In this document: one piece after another, positions 16,720-24,392 of the stretch
Position numbering within the stretch: position 1 is the stretch's first letter
How the letters are laid out: the number at the start of each line of letters is the position of its first letter
From: Arthrobacter sp. EpRS71
GTDB lineage: Bacteria; Actinomycetota; Actinomycetes; Actinomycetales; Micrococcaceae
Assembly: GCF_001512285.1 (NCBI RefSeq)
Contig: NZ_LNUV01000006.1
Location: forward strand, 971,173-1,035,172
Direction of reading: 5' to 3'
Length of the DNA stretch: 64,000 nt
Made by a program: the position numbers and the translations under genes
The notes under the pieces: model-generated
Databases searched by the model: none
Told to the model about the DNA's origin: nothing
What the model saw: the letters and a program-made list of their open reading frames with translations, nothing else

Positions 16720-17381
16720 GACGCCAAGAGGCAATCCTTGCTGCTTGTTTAGCGCTGACGCCTGCACGGTATCGGTCTGTCCGGGAGGAACAGTGGCGCG
16801 CAGATCTCCGTGACGGTCCAGGGATGGGGATATCAACTTCTGCGCTGCTGTTGGGGGCCGCATGTTCGTCAGTGGCATCCCGGTTTTACGAGCTAAAACA
16901 TCGTGGCGGCATCTTCCTGTCACGGATTACCAAGGGGGAAAATATGAAACTGGTACTAGGTGCACTTGGCGCGGCCGCAGTGTTGGCTGCTGTTGTTGGT
17001 GGCATTCAAACCAGTGCAGGCAACCGGCCCACTGACGGCGCGCAGTTGAAGGCTGCGATGGCTGAAGCCAAGATCGCAGGCTACGAGGGTTGGTGGAACT
17101 CAACGCACCTTGATGGCACCCCGGCAGGTCCGCCGGAGATAGTGGCAGTGAACACGAACACAGGAACTGTCGTGGACTACTTCAACCGGGCGAAGTATGA
17201 CGCTGGCCAGCAGCTGACAGCAGATGACTCCGATTACGCCGTAGTCGCGGACCCCGCATGGCCCGTCAGTTCTGTGGTGATCATCGATACCGCCACAGGA
17301 AAAATGATTGACAGCTTCCCTGTGGACGAGAAGGGCCGGGTCATTTATACACACGAAGACGGCTCGAAAACCGTCGGATGA
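16716..17381 (+). CDS. PadR-partner protein fused in frame to a secreted/anchored domain
   Basis: A 221-residue protein in two parts. Residues 1-65 (MRRQEAILAACLALTPARYRSVREEQWRADLRD...) resemble the small partner protein that follows PadR genes in Actinobacteria. From residue 77 (MKLVLGALGAAAVLAAVVGG) a hydrophobic signal or anchor begins, followed by about 120 polar residues likely outside the membrane (IVAVNTNTGTVVDYF, SVVIIDTATGKMIDSF). A strong AAGGGGGAA site sits just before the internal ATG at 16944, so a separate 145-residue product is possible. This suggests two former genes joined by loss of a stop. No known enzymatic domain was recognised. Confidence 0.65.
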   Translation: MRRQEAILAACLALTPARYRSVREEQWRADLRDGPGMGISTSALLLGAACSSVASRFYELKHRGGIFLSRITKGENMKLVLGALGAAAVLAAVVGGIQTSAGNRPTDGAQLKAAMAEAKIAGYEGWWNSTHLDGTPAGPPEIVAVNTNTGTVVDYFNRAKYDAGQQLTADDSDYAVVADPAWPVSSVVIIDTATGKMIDSFPVDEKGRVIYTHEDGSKTVG

Positions 17382-17458
17382 TAGCCAGATGCTCGCATCC
17401 ACCTGAGGAGCGGGCCATTCCCGTCCGTCTACCGTGGAGGGGTCATTAGCGTGCGCCT

Positions 17459-18331
17459 TTAGGCGGTTGCCGCTGTGAGGAGTTCGTCCGTTTCCGGACT
17501 CGGACGCTCTGGGAGGATGGGGGCGTTGATCAGGGACCGGTCGTAGACAACGAGGGCGTTGTTCTCGATGATCTGTTCTTTGGACGTTACGAGTCCTGTT
17601 CGCTTGTCGCGGGTCAGGCGAACCACTTTGTTGTGGCGGTAGACGTTTCCGTCTGCTTCGTGGAAGTAGGCGTCTTCTTCGCGGATGTGAAACTTCACCG
17701 TGGGAACGCGTTCGGCGCGCAATTCGCCACACAAGTGCTCTTCGGTGGTGGTGACAAGGAATTGGTAGGCCTGGTCCGTATCGTTGCGCACCCTGTAGTC
17801 CAGGTAGTTGTAAATGATCGAGGTCCCCGACCCGAAGGGGATCTGTCGGTTGAAGTCCGGGAATAAGTCCAGATCCCCGTGGTGGTGGTGTTCGACCACT
17901 GTCAGTTCGCTGTGCAGGACCATCCAATGCAGCAGATTGGTGAACTGGCACAGCCCTCCGCCGATGCCCGAGTCCGCCCGGCCGTGGTTGATGACCAGTC
18001 CCTCGCGGTAGCCTTTGGCTTCCGTGCAGCTGCCCACCAGTTTCCAGAATGAAAAAGTCTCTCCCGGGCGGATGACCATGGAGTTGATCAGAGGTGCCGC
18101 GATCCCAAGGCTGACGGCTTTGTTTTCCTGCAGGTGCAGGTCGACATTGCCCAGCTTCCGCCTGATCAGTGAATTGTGGCGATAAACCACCTCCGGCAAG
18201 ACCTCGTGAGGGCGTTGCCTGGCAAAGGCGGTGGAAGAGAAGAAGTCCTTGGCCTTGCGCGTGATGATCATGCGCTGAACCGAGAGACGGTAGGTCAAGG
18301 GCGATACTTCGCAGAACAGCTTTCGTGCCAA
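17459..18331 (-). CDS. VanW family protein
   Basis: About 290 residues. The VanW signature is clear: MVIRPGETFSFWKLVG, GYREGLVINHG, SGIGGGLCQFTNLLHWMVLHSELTVVEHHHH and FGSGTSIIYNYLDYRVRN. The start is set at TTG 18331 because family similarity (ARKLFCEVSPLTYRLSVQR) begins there and GGGGAAG lies just upstream; the open frame reaches a TTG at 18424 without a ribosome site. VanW proteins were named after a gene in some vancomycin-resistance clusters but their biochemical role is not established. No other van gene is nearby, so this is not evidence of glycopeptide resistance. No signal peptide is seen. Confidence 0.8.
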   Translation of the reverse strand: MARKLFCEVSPLTYRLSVQRMIITRKAKDFFSSTAFARQRPHEVLPEVVYRHNSLIRRKLGNVDLHLQENKAVSLGIAAPLINSMVIRPGETFSFWKLVGSCTEAKGYREGLVINHGRADSGIGGGLCQFTNLLHWMVLHSELTVVEHHHHGDLDLFPDFNRQIPFGSGTSIIYNYLDYRVRNDTDQAYQFLVTTTEEHLCGELRAERVPTVKFHIREEDAYFHEADGNVYRHNKVVRLTRDKRTGLVTSKEQIIENNALVVYDRSLINAPILPERPSPETDELLTAATA

Positions 18332-18545
18332 TGCTTCCCCAATAACGAGCCCGGAACCGGGCAGCCCGACGCCCGGAAATCTCGGCGTCAAACGTATTTT
18401 TTCAGACGTTGGATTAAACCCCAAAACCGTGACAACCCCGGCTTTGGCGAATCACACAAAAGCGCGACCACTTGCCTCACTCATGCCTTGGTTGGACCCG
18501 TGCACCAAGTTCGGTGAGGGATCAAGGACAGCGCCACGGCTGAAT

Positions 18546-18579
18546 GCCGACGACGGCGGGTGCTGCCGCCGTCGTCGGC
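18546..18579 (-). terminator. Hairpin terminator of the secreted-protein pair
   Basis: A perfect 14-bp GC-rich stem (GCCGACGACGGCGG at 18546-18559 with CCGCCGTCGTCGGC at 18566-18579, 6-nt loop) lies 25 bp beyond the stop of the minus-strand gene ending at 18605. There is no long U-tract. Confidence 0.6.
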
Positions 18580-18604
18580 TTCCTACTCCCGTCAGTGAGT
18601 AGCG

Positions 18605-19525
18605 TTAGCCGAACACCCGGGTGCCTTCAGGCATCGCGGGCATGGAGGAGGCTCCGCCGCCGAGGTCCTTGTCATTGGCGGTCAATCCGGTGGGGTCGTA
18701 GTAGGCGGCGACCAAGCGCTGCTTGATGTAGCCCAGCACTATCTGCCCCTTGCTATCGCAGTTCCTGGCGGTGATGGCCGTGAAGTTCTGCCAACCATTC
18801 CCCGCAGCCGGGCGGATGGTCTTGGAGCTCCACTGGGTGGGTGTGGCGTCCGGGATGATGTACTGTCGCAGTTCGCCGGTGGTGAGCGTAGCCATCAACA
18901 CGGCAGCGGGCTTGCCGTTGATCGCGATTGAAGGCGCCGAGCCGATGGATGTGATGGAGGCTCCACCGCCGAATACTTTGACCGTGCCGGTGATGGTTCG
19001 GGCGTTCGTGTCGAGGGTGTAGCGGTAGAGTTCGCCGCCGCTGGTGAGCCGGAAAATGAACTGCTGGCCCCGGACGTCGGCCGTTCCGCTGTAGGCGGTG
19101 GTGATGGACTTCTGGAACCACCCGTTACCAATAGTGGTGATCGGTCCGTCGATGGAGTGCTTCCAGGTGCCGTCCGACTGGAGGTCCTGCCGCTGGTTGT
19201 AGAACTTCGCTTTGCCGTCCGAGGAGGTGCCGAAGTAGGAGAACTTGCCGAAGGTCTCGTCCCCTAATCCGCCGGTCTGCGTCAGGTACGTCGCATCGAA
19301 CGGGACGGGCGAGGACCAGCTGTTGTTCTCCCAGCGGAGCTTGCCGCCGCTAAGGAAGACTGCACCGAGATTTCCGTTCGGTTCGACGCTCAGCAGGCCG
19401 CCAAAGCAGTCGGCGGGCGTCAGCGTGGGAGTGGGGTAAGCAGTGGCAGCGAAGGCGGGAGCGGAGCCGGAGAGCGCCAGTGCGCATGCGGCGAGGCCGC
19501 CGAAGAGTTTCGTGGTGAGTTTCAT
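18605..19525 (-). CDS. Secreted protein, possible beta-propeller (lectin-like) fold
   Basis: A 306-residue exported protein. The ATG at 19525 is chosen for its GAGGAG site; an upstream in-frame ATG at 19555 would overlap the previous gene. Residues 1-29 form a Sec signal (KLTTKLFGGLAACALALSGSAPAFA, cleaved after AFA). The rest is rich in beta-prone segments with recurring F/Y-G, W and GGA patterns (KLRWENNSWSS, SYFGTSSDGKAKFYNQ, FIFRLTSGGELYRYTL, VLMATLTTGELRQYII), suggesting tachylectin-like blades. Two Cys remain in the mature part. It directly follows a small secreted protein gene. No enzyme motif is visible; binding to a cell-surface glycan is a guess. Confidence 0.65.
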   Translation of the reverse strand: MKLTTKLFGGLAACALALSGSAPAFAATAYPTPTLTPADCFGGLLSVEPNGNLGAVFLSGGKLRWENNSWSSPVPFDATYLTQTGGLGDETFGKFSYFGTSSDGKAKFYNQRQDLQSDGTWKHSIDGPITTIGNGWFQKSITTAYSGTADVRGQQFIFRLTSGGELYRYTLDTNARTITGTVKVFGGGASITSIGSAPSIAINGKPAAVLMATLTTGELRQYIIPDATPTQWSSKTIRPAAGNGWQNFTAITARNCDSKGQIVLGYIKQRLVAAYYDPTGLTANDKDLGGGASSMPAMPEGTRVFG

Positions 19526-19536
19526 GTGGGGACTCC

Positions 19537-19872
19537 TCATCGCACGTTGCGCCAAACCTGAACGGCCCTGGTGCCTGCCGGGCAGTTAGCGTAGGAGGTG
19601 TTGAAGCCTTGCGAGGCAGGCATCTGCCACCTCCAGGGCCCGGTCACGATAGCCTCATGGCCGGTGGGGACGTGACGGCACTTGCCCGCAACCTGATACT
19701 CAGTGCCCGGCGCATCGGAATTGCAAGTGCCTCCCACACTGTATTCGTAGTGGATCCAGACGTTGCAGTTGGCATAGCCATCGTTAGCCAACGCAGGTTG
19801 AGCCGTGAGCAACGCCCCTCCCATGAAGGCAAGGGCAGCGCTGGCAGCAAGAATTTTCTGAGCAATCTTCAT
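19537..19872 (-). CDS. Small secreted protein with four cysteines
   Basis: A 111-residue protein with a clear signal peptide: MKIAQKILAASAALAFMGGALLTAQPALA, cut after ALA at about residue 29. The mature 82 residues contain four Cys (NCNVW, GTCNS, GKCRH, NCPAG), enough for two disulphides, and many aromatic residues (WIHYEY, PWRWQM, VQVW). A GGGGGA site precedes the ATG. The gene ends 11 bp before the start of the next secreted protein on the same strand, so both are likely in one operon. The family was not recognised. Size, disulphides and aromatic surface fit a small extracellular binding or antimicrobial-type protein, but nothing shows which. Confidence 0.65.
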   Translation of the reverse strand: MKIAQKILAASAALAFMGGALLTAQPALANDGYANCNVWIHYEYSVGGTCNSDAPGTEYQVAGKCRHVPTGHEAIVTGPWRWQMPASQGFNTSYANCPAGTRAVQVWRNVR

Positions 19873-19960
19873 GATGTTCCCCCGGGTCGGTTAGGTAGTC
19901 CCTTGATATTCGGGCACACCTGGTCCTCGCGCTATGGGGCGAACTACCCACGTGGTGTGC

Positions 19961-20548
19961 TCAGCGAGAGGCGAAAGCGATCTCTTCCGTGCGGGCAATG
20001 CCGCGCTGGATGGCCGCCTTGTCGATGCCCAGCAGCGTGGTGAGCCACATGCCGTTCTGCACCACAACCACGTCTGCCGCCCGGTCCCGGCATTCCTCAG
20101 GGGACAGCCCGGGAACGGCGTTGCCGATCAAGGCCGCAAGCCCCTGAAGATATCTTTCAAAGGCTGCGGCATTGATGCGTGCAAAGTCCTCATCCGCCTG
20201 GGCGAGGGCCCACAAATGAAGTCGGAGCGATAGGTACGGTGTGGTCAGGAGTCCCGGATCCGCAACGCGCCGAAGGGACTCCCGGAGTTGTTCGTCCGGT
20301 GTTGAGGTAGCTTTGGGTTCCACCAGCAGGAGGTCGTGCTCTTCGATCTGGTGGAGCACCGCGCGGATCAGGCTCGATTTGTCCGCGTAGTAGTAGTTCA
20401 CAAGCCCCAGGGCGACGCCGGCTTCACGCGCCACAGCGCGCATGTTGATGCCCGAAATTCCGTGGCGGGACAGCAGTTCCAAGGCGGCATCGAGAATGCG
20501 TTTCTGCCTGTCAACCTGTTCGCCGGATTTCACGGTGCTTGTACCCAT
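19961..20548 (-). CDS. TetR family regulator, BetI-like
   Basis: A 195-residue TetR protein. The N-terminal helix-turn-helix spans about residues 15-60 (RILDAALELLSRHGISGINMRAVAREAGVALGLVNYYYADKSSLIRAVL). The C-terminal ligand domain has the BetI-style features SLRLHLWALAQADEDFARIN, LSPEECRDRAADVVVVQNGMWLTTLLG. BetI repressors respond to choline and control betaine genes through TTGAAC dyads; such dyads lie 6.6 kb away in front of betB. No copy of that dyad was seen at this gene's own start, so regulation of the choline operon is a hypothesis. The gene stands alone between the MerR gene and the secreted-protein pair. Confidence 0.85.
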   Translation of the reverse strand: MGTSTVKSGEQVDRQKRILDAALELLSRHGISGINMRAVAREAGVALGLVNYYYADKSSLIRAVLHQIEEHDLLLVEPKATSTPDEQLRESLRRVADPGLLTTPYLSLRLHLWALAQADEDFARINAAAFERYLQGLAALIGNAVPGLSPEECRDRAADVVVVQNGMWLTTLLGIDKAAIQRGIARTEEIAFASR

Positions 20549-20593
20549 CCGGCCAGACTATTGCCTAACCCTGATCAGCGCATCCTGAGCTCT

Positions 20594-21352
20594 CTACAGG
20601 TACTTTTCTGCGTAAACCCGCAGGGCATCCCTGACGAACGCCGCCCCGGGTTCTCCGCCGTAATTGGCAGCGAACCGCGGATCTGCAACGTACATTTCGC
20701 CGAGTCCTGTGACGTAACCCTTGATGTCTCCGCCAGGTACCGCCGTCGGGGTTCCCGGGATGCCGCGAAGCCACTCAACGTGGCGCTGCGCGAGATCCTG
20801 CGCTTCAGCGCTGTCCGGTGAAACCCCGGATTGTGCGGCGACGATCCAGTCCGTGCCCAGTTTCTGGACGCGGTCCTTCCACTGCTGCTTTTTTTCGGCG
20901 CTCATTCCGCGCCACCAGGAATCACTGGCGGCGTAGGCATCCTTGCCCCAGCGCTCCTCCACCTCGTCCTTGTACTGAGTGTGGTCGAAGCCGTCAAACA
21001 TGTTCTGTGCCATGTACTTTCCATCCCCTTTCATTGTGTCGATGGTCTGCCGAACGGAGGCGATCTGCCGGGTCAGCCTGTCCTGCTCCTGGGCGAGCCA
21101 TTCCAGATGGCTGCTCAGCGCTTTGACGGTATCGGTCTCGCGGTCAAGAACGTCGGCGATGGCCGGAAGGCCGAGCCCCAGTTCCCGGAGCAGGAGGATT
21201 CGCTGCAGCTGAACCAGAGCCGGACCGTCATAGTAGCGGTAGCCGTTATGACCGGTCCGGCTTGGTTTCAGCAACCCGATGTCGTCGTAGTGACGCAGCG
21301 TGCGGCTGGTGGTGCCTGCGATCTTGGCGATCTCTTGAATTGACCAGTCCAT
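20594..21352 (-). CDS. MerR family regulator with TipAS domain
   Basis: A 252-residue activator. Residues 1-75 are the MerR winged helix (SIQEIAKIAGTTSRTLRHYDDIGLLKPSRTGHNGYRYYDGPALVQLQRILLLRELG). A coiled-coil dimer helix follows (about 78-112), then a TipAS antibiotic-recognition domain (about 120-250), with EVEERWGKDAYAASDSWWRGM, HVEWLRGIPG and MYVADPRFAANYGG as its blocks. TipA-type proteins bind thiopeptides or other cyclic peptides and activate their own promoter. A matching MerR-type promoter is directly upstream, so autoactivation is expected. No resistance gene is adjacent. Given the lanthipeptide cluster 27 kb away, peptide sensing is a thought, not a claim. Confidence 0.9.
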   Translation of the reverse strand: MDWSIQEIAKIAGTTSRTLRHYDDIGLLKPSRTGHNGYRYYDGPALVQLQRILLLRELGLGLPAIADVLDRETDTVKALSSHLEWLAQEQDRLTRQIASVRQTIDTMKGDGKYMAQNMFDGFDHTQYKDEVEERWGKDAYAASDSWWRGMSAEKKQQWKDRVQKLGTDWIVAAQSGVSPDSAEAQDLAQRHVEWLRGIPGTPTAVPGGDIKGYVTGLGEMYVADPRFAANYGGEPGAAFVRDALRVYAEKYL

Positions 21353-21380
21353 ACGTCCTCCGTCCTGTGCTTGTTCTTCG

Positions 21381-21411
21381 ACAGTAGAGGTTGACGTTAC
21401 GTCAAGGTCAA
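21381..21411 (-). promoter_or_regulatory. MerR-type promoter with 19-bp spacer and 15-bp palindrome
   Basis: On the minus strand TTGACC (-35, 21411-21406) and TACTGT (-10, 21386-21381) are separated by exactly 19 bp, the over-long spacing MerR activators correct by twisting DNA. The palindrome TTGACGTTACGTCAA (21391-21405) fills the spacer. It is 29 bp before the MerR start codon, so the gene is probably autoregulated. Confidence 0.75.
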
Positions 21412-21429
21412 GGGGATGGTGGCAAGCAC

Positions 21430-22077
21430 TTAGTCGGCCAGGATCAGGTAGAGCGCCCGGCGCGTTTCGTCCAGTTTCTCAATGGCGGCCTGACGCTGTT
21501 CCTCAGTGGCTGCTGCGCGGAACTGGTGGATGACGCCCATGAGCTTGCCGACGCTTTGGTGGAATGCGGCGCCGGTTCCGTCAGCCTCGGTGTTCCAGGC
21601 GTTGGCCAGTTCCTCTTCATGCTCGGCGATGTACGCCTTGCCGTCGTCGGTGAGCGTGAACTCGGTGCGGCGTCCTTCGCCAACAGCCACGATGAGTTCC
21701 TCATCCACCAGCTGCTGCAGCGTGGGGTAGACCGAGCCGGGGCTGGGACGCCAGGCGCCGGACGTCTTCTCGGCGATGGTCTTGATCAGGCCGTAGCCGT
21801 TGGACGGGGCTTCGGCCAGGAGCGAGAGAATCGCGGCGCGGACGTCGCCGCGGTTGGCCCTGCGCGACCCGCCGGGGCCGAAGCCCCTGGGCCCAAATCC
21901 GGGGCCGAAGCCGGGACCGAATCCTGGACCAAAGCCCGGACCGAATCCGCCTCCGCCGTGGCCGCCCGGTCCGCGCCGGCCCTTGCCCCGGTTGAAGCGG
22001 CCTCGGCCGTGCCCGTGCTCGGGGTGTCCGTGACCATGCTCGGGAAAAGTGTTGTCGTGTTCGTTGATGCCTTTCAT
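21430..22077 (-). CDS. PadR family regulator with His/Gly-rich and FGPG-repeat N-terminus
   Basis: A 215-residue protein. Residues 1-70 are unusual: a His-rich start (EHGHGHPEHGHGRGRF) followed by repeated GFGPG units. The PadR winged helix spans about 73-150 (NRGDVRAAILSLLAEAPSNGYGLIKTIAEKTSGAWRPSPGSVYPTLQQLVDEELI with wing EGRRTEFTLT), and a C-terminal dimerisation helix runs to the end. The His-rich tail could bind a metal. No partner gene lies downstream; it may be autoregulated through the nested palindrome upstream. The FGPG tract resembles N-terminal extensions of other actinobacterial PadR proteins, whose role is unknown. Confidence 0.88.
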   Translation of the reverse strand: MKGINEHDNTFPEHGHGHPEHGHGRGRFNRGKGRRGPGGHGGGGFGPGFGPGFGPGFGPGFGPRGFGPGGSRRANRGDVRAAILSLLAEAPSNGYGLIKTIAEKTSGAWRPSPGSVYPTLQQLVDEELIVAVGEGRRTEFTLTDDGKAYIAEHEEELANAWNTEADGTGAAFHQSVGKLMGVIHQFRAAATEEQRQAAIEKLDETRRALYLILAD

Positions 22078-22123
22078 AACAGCATCGTCCTTTCGGTTGA
22101 ATGGTTCGCCAAAGGAGTATCGG

Positions 22124-22153
22124 CGATAGTTAACGATATATCGGTAACTATCG
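22124..22153. promoter_or_regulatory. Nested 30-bp palindromic operator upstream of the PadR gene
   Basis: The outer arms CGATAGTTA (22124-22132) and TAACTATCG (22145-22153) are perfect inverted repeats, and the centre CGATATATCG (22134-22143) is itself a perfect palindrome with the same axis. Only one base pair (22133/22144) breaks symmetry. It lies 47 bp before the PadR start (22077), a typical place for an autorepressor site. Confidence 0.7.
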
Positions 22154-22176
22154 GGACGTCAAGAGGTTTCTTAAAG

Positions 22177-22226
22177 CACGACGGCGGGTGGCAGCTTCCG
22201 TAGGGAAGCCGGCACCCGCCGTCGTG
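22177..22226 (-). terminator. Long hairpin terminator downstream of nadE
   Basis: A 14-bp perfect stem (22177-22190 / 22213-22226) continues into a second 6-bp stem GCTTCC/GGAAGC (22194-22199 / 22204-22209) around a 4-nt loop. On the minus strand it begins 21 bp after the nadE stop and is followed by CTTTAAG. Confidence 0.7.
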
Positions 22227-22246
22227 AATGGTCTAACGCGACGTAG

Positions 22247-23068
22247 CTATTTCCACCAGGTATCGAAGATGGTGACCGGAACGGTGCGCTTGTGACGCGT
22301 GCGCAGGTACTTCTGTTCCAGCAGATCTGCCGCGTCCTCGGGGACGTCGCGGCCTTCAAGGTAGTCGTCGATGGTGTCGTAGGTGATACCGAGCTCGTCT
22401 TCGTCGGTACGGCCGGGCTTGTTGTCCAGGAGGTCGGCGGTGGGAACCTTCTCCCAAACCCGTGAAGGTGCGCCCAGCTCTGCCAGGAGTGCGCGGTTCT
22501 GGCGCTTGTTCAGGCCGAACAGCGGCAGGATGTCCGCGCCGCCGTCGCCGAACTTCGTGAAGAACCCGGTGACGGACTCGGCGCCGTGGTCCGTTCCGAT
22601 CACCAGGTAATTGTGTTCGCCGGCCAGTGCGTACTGGGCGATCATGCGTGCGCGTGCTTTGGTGTTGCCCTTATGGAAATCGGAGATGGGGGCGCCGGTG
22701 GTCTTCTCGAACTCCTCCTCGAAGCCGTCCACGGCTTGGGAGATGTTGTAGGTCCACTCGGTCTTGGCCTTGATGAAGTCCAGGGCTGCCTGGGCGTCGT
22801 CTTCATCGTGCTGGATGCCGTAGGGGAGGCGGACGGCAACAAAGTTTGCGTCCACGCCCTCGGCTTCCAATTCCTCAACGGCCAACTGGGCGAGGCGGCC
22901 TGCCAGCGAGGAATCTATGCCGCCGGAGATACCTAGAACGAATCCCTTGGTGTGCGTCGCCTTCAGGTAATCCTTCAGGAAAGCGACGCGTTTGCGGACC
23001 TCCTCTGCGGGGTTGATCCGGGGCTGGACGCCCATTTCTTCAATGATCTTGGCCTGGAGTTCGCGCAT
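22247..23068 (-). CDS. nadE: Ammonia-dependent NAD synthetase
   Basis: A 273-residue protein, the length of the NH3-dependent form without a glutaminase domain. The N-type ATP pyrophosphatase P-loop [13 protein letters not shown] is at about 45-57. Further family blocks are [67 protein letters not shown] and [33 protein letters not shown]. It amidates deamido-NAD to NAD using ATP and ammonia, the last step of NAD synthesis, in the cytoplasm. It is monocistronic: a long hairpin follows it, and a LacI gene ends 79 bp upstream. Housekeeping gene; nothing unusual seen. Confidence 0.97.
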   Translation of the reverse strand: MRELQAKIIEEMGVQPRINPAEEVRKRVAFLKDYLKATHTKGFVLGISGGIDSSLAGRLAQLAVEELEAEGVDANFVAVRLPYGIQHDEDDAQAALDFIKAKTEWTYNISQAVDGFEEEFEKTTGAPISDFHKGNTKARARMIAQYALAGEHNYLVIGTDHGAESVTGFFTKFGDGGADILPLFGLNKRQNRALLAELGAPSRVWEKVPTADLLDNKPGRTDEDELGITYDTIDDYLEGRDVPEDAADLLEQKYLRTRHKRTVPVTIFDTWWK

Positions 23069-23147
23069 GATCCAACACTAGTCAGCATGGTCACAAAGGC
23101 TCAACCATGTTGCCTGCTTCCAGCCCACATGTCAGCCCATGTGTCAG

Positions 23148-24194
23148 CTACGTTGAAGGCACCGGACCTGTGGAGCCGCGGACGGTGAGGTGGGTGGGCA
23201 TGACGGAGCGGTTGCGGTTCCCGCCGCCGGCGAGGGGATTCAGCTGGGCCAGCAACATGGACACGGCCACACGTCCCGCCTGCTCAATGGGCGAGCTCAT
23301 GGTGGTAAGCGGTGGATTGCAGAAGTCCGCCCCAAAGATGTCGTCACAGCCCACGATGCTCATGTCCTCCGGCACCCTCAGGCCACGTTCGCGGAGCCGT
23401 TGCAGCATGCCGATGGCAATGAGGTCATTGAAGACGATGCACGCAGTGACTCCGCTGTGTACGGCGGCATCTGCTGCGGCGGCGCCGGACTGGGTTTTGG
23501 GGGCGAACGGCCCGATTCTGCGGACATCCACTCCGCGCTCTTCGGCGGCTTCTGAGAGGGCGATCCAACGCCGGGCGCTGGACTGCGAAACGGCGGGACC
23601 GGAAACGTAGGCAACGGAGGTGTGGCCCAGGGAAATCAGGTGGTCCAAAGCCTGTGGCATGGCTGAGGGGGTGTCGATGATGACAGCTGGAACGCCGTCG
23701 ACGTCACGGTTCACGGTGACCATGGGCATACGGGCGGCTGCCGCGGCCAGTGCTTCATCATTGAGGCGGGACGCCGCCACAATCACGCCGTCGGCACTCT
23801 TGCGCAGTTGCTCCAGCGTGCTGGCCTCCACCTCGTCCGATTCCTCGGTGTCAACCAGTAACTGAGTGTAACCGGCCGCCTTCAGTTGAAGCTGCGTTCC
23901 CCTGATGAGGTCGAAATAGAACGGGTTGGTGATATCCGGAACCAGGACGCCCACGGCACCTGTCTTGCCGGAGCTCAGTGCTTTCGCCTGGGAGTTGGGC
24001 GTGTAATTGAGTTCGACGGCGGCGGCCTGGATCCGCTCGCGGGTGCGGATATTGACGCGCTCCGGATTGGTGAGGGCCCTCGAAACGGTGGACGCTGCCA
24101 CGCCGCACAGCGCTGCGATGTCGTGGATGGTGGCAGGCCGGCCTGTTGCCATGGGTTGCGTCGCCATGGGCGTTCCTCTCTGAACAGCAAACAT
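23148..24194 (-). CDS. LacI family transcriptional regulator (uronate/glycoside locus, copy 1)
   Basis: A 348-residue LacI repressor. The N-terminal helix-turn-helix and hinge read ATIHDIAALCGVAASTVSRALTNPERVNIRTRERIQAAAVELNYTPNSQAKALSSG; the sugar-binding domain continues with GVLVPDITNPFYFDLIRG and closes with IVGCDDIFGADFCNPPLTTM. The DDIFGADF stretch is shared with the second LacI gene at 33921, marking them as paralogues. Two in-frame ATGs (24194 and 24167) each follow the same AGGAACGCCC sequence, so either could be used. It is divergent from the isomerase-dehydrogenase unit, with a LacI-type operator (24277-24294) between, and probably represses that unit. Confidence 0.9.
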   Translation of the reverse strand: MFAVQRGTPMATQPMATGRPATIHDIAALCGVAASTVSRALTNPERVNIRTRERIQAAAVELNYTPNSQAKALSSGKTGAVGVLVPDITNPFYFDLIRGTQLQLKAAGYTQLLVDTEESDEVEASTLEQLRKSADGVIVAASRLNDEALAAAAARMPMVTVNRDVDGVPAVIIDTPSAMPQALDHLISLGHTSVAYVSGPAVSQSSARRWIALSEAAEERGVDVRRIGPFAPKTQSGAAAADAAVHSGVTACIVFNDLIAIGMLQRLRERGLRVPEDMSIVGCDDIFGADFCNPPLTTMSSPIEQAGRVAVSMLLAQLNPLAGGGNRNRSVMPTHLTVRGSTGPVPST

Positions 24195-24276
24195 GGGCGT
24201 TCCTCCCGGAACGACTCATCATCCGGCTGTGACTGCTGCCACACCGTCGACTAAGAATGCCACAGGATGGCAGCGA

Positions 24277-24294
24277 TTGGCAATCGGTTGTCAA
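24277..24294. promoter_or_regulatory. LacI-type operator 1 with overlapping promoter
   Basis: TTGGCAATCGGTTGTCAA is a near-perfect palindrome. Its right half supplies a -35 (TTGTCA, 24288-24293), and TAAACT at 24312-24317 is a -10 at 18 bp. The same operator design recurs at 26341 and 35013. Confidence 0.75.
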
Positions 24295-24392
24295 ATGCGT
24301 GCCAAGATGGCTAAACTCGAGGAACAAGCCCCGCCTGTGAACTGCGTCACCGCGCCCCTCGTGTGCCGCAGCAGGACTACCAAGGAGATTTT

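Noticed and set aside
17459..18331. VanW gene as evidence of vancomycin resistance
   Set aside because: VanW proteins occur widely outside resistance clusters, and no vanA/H/X or vanR/S gene is nearby.
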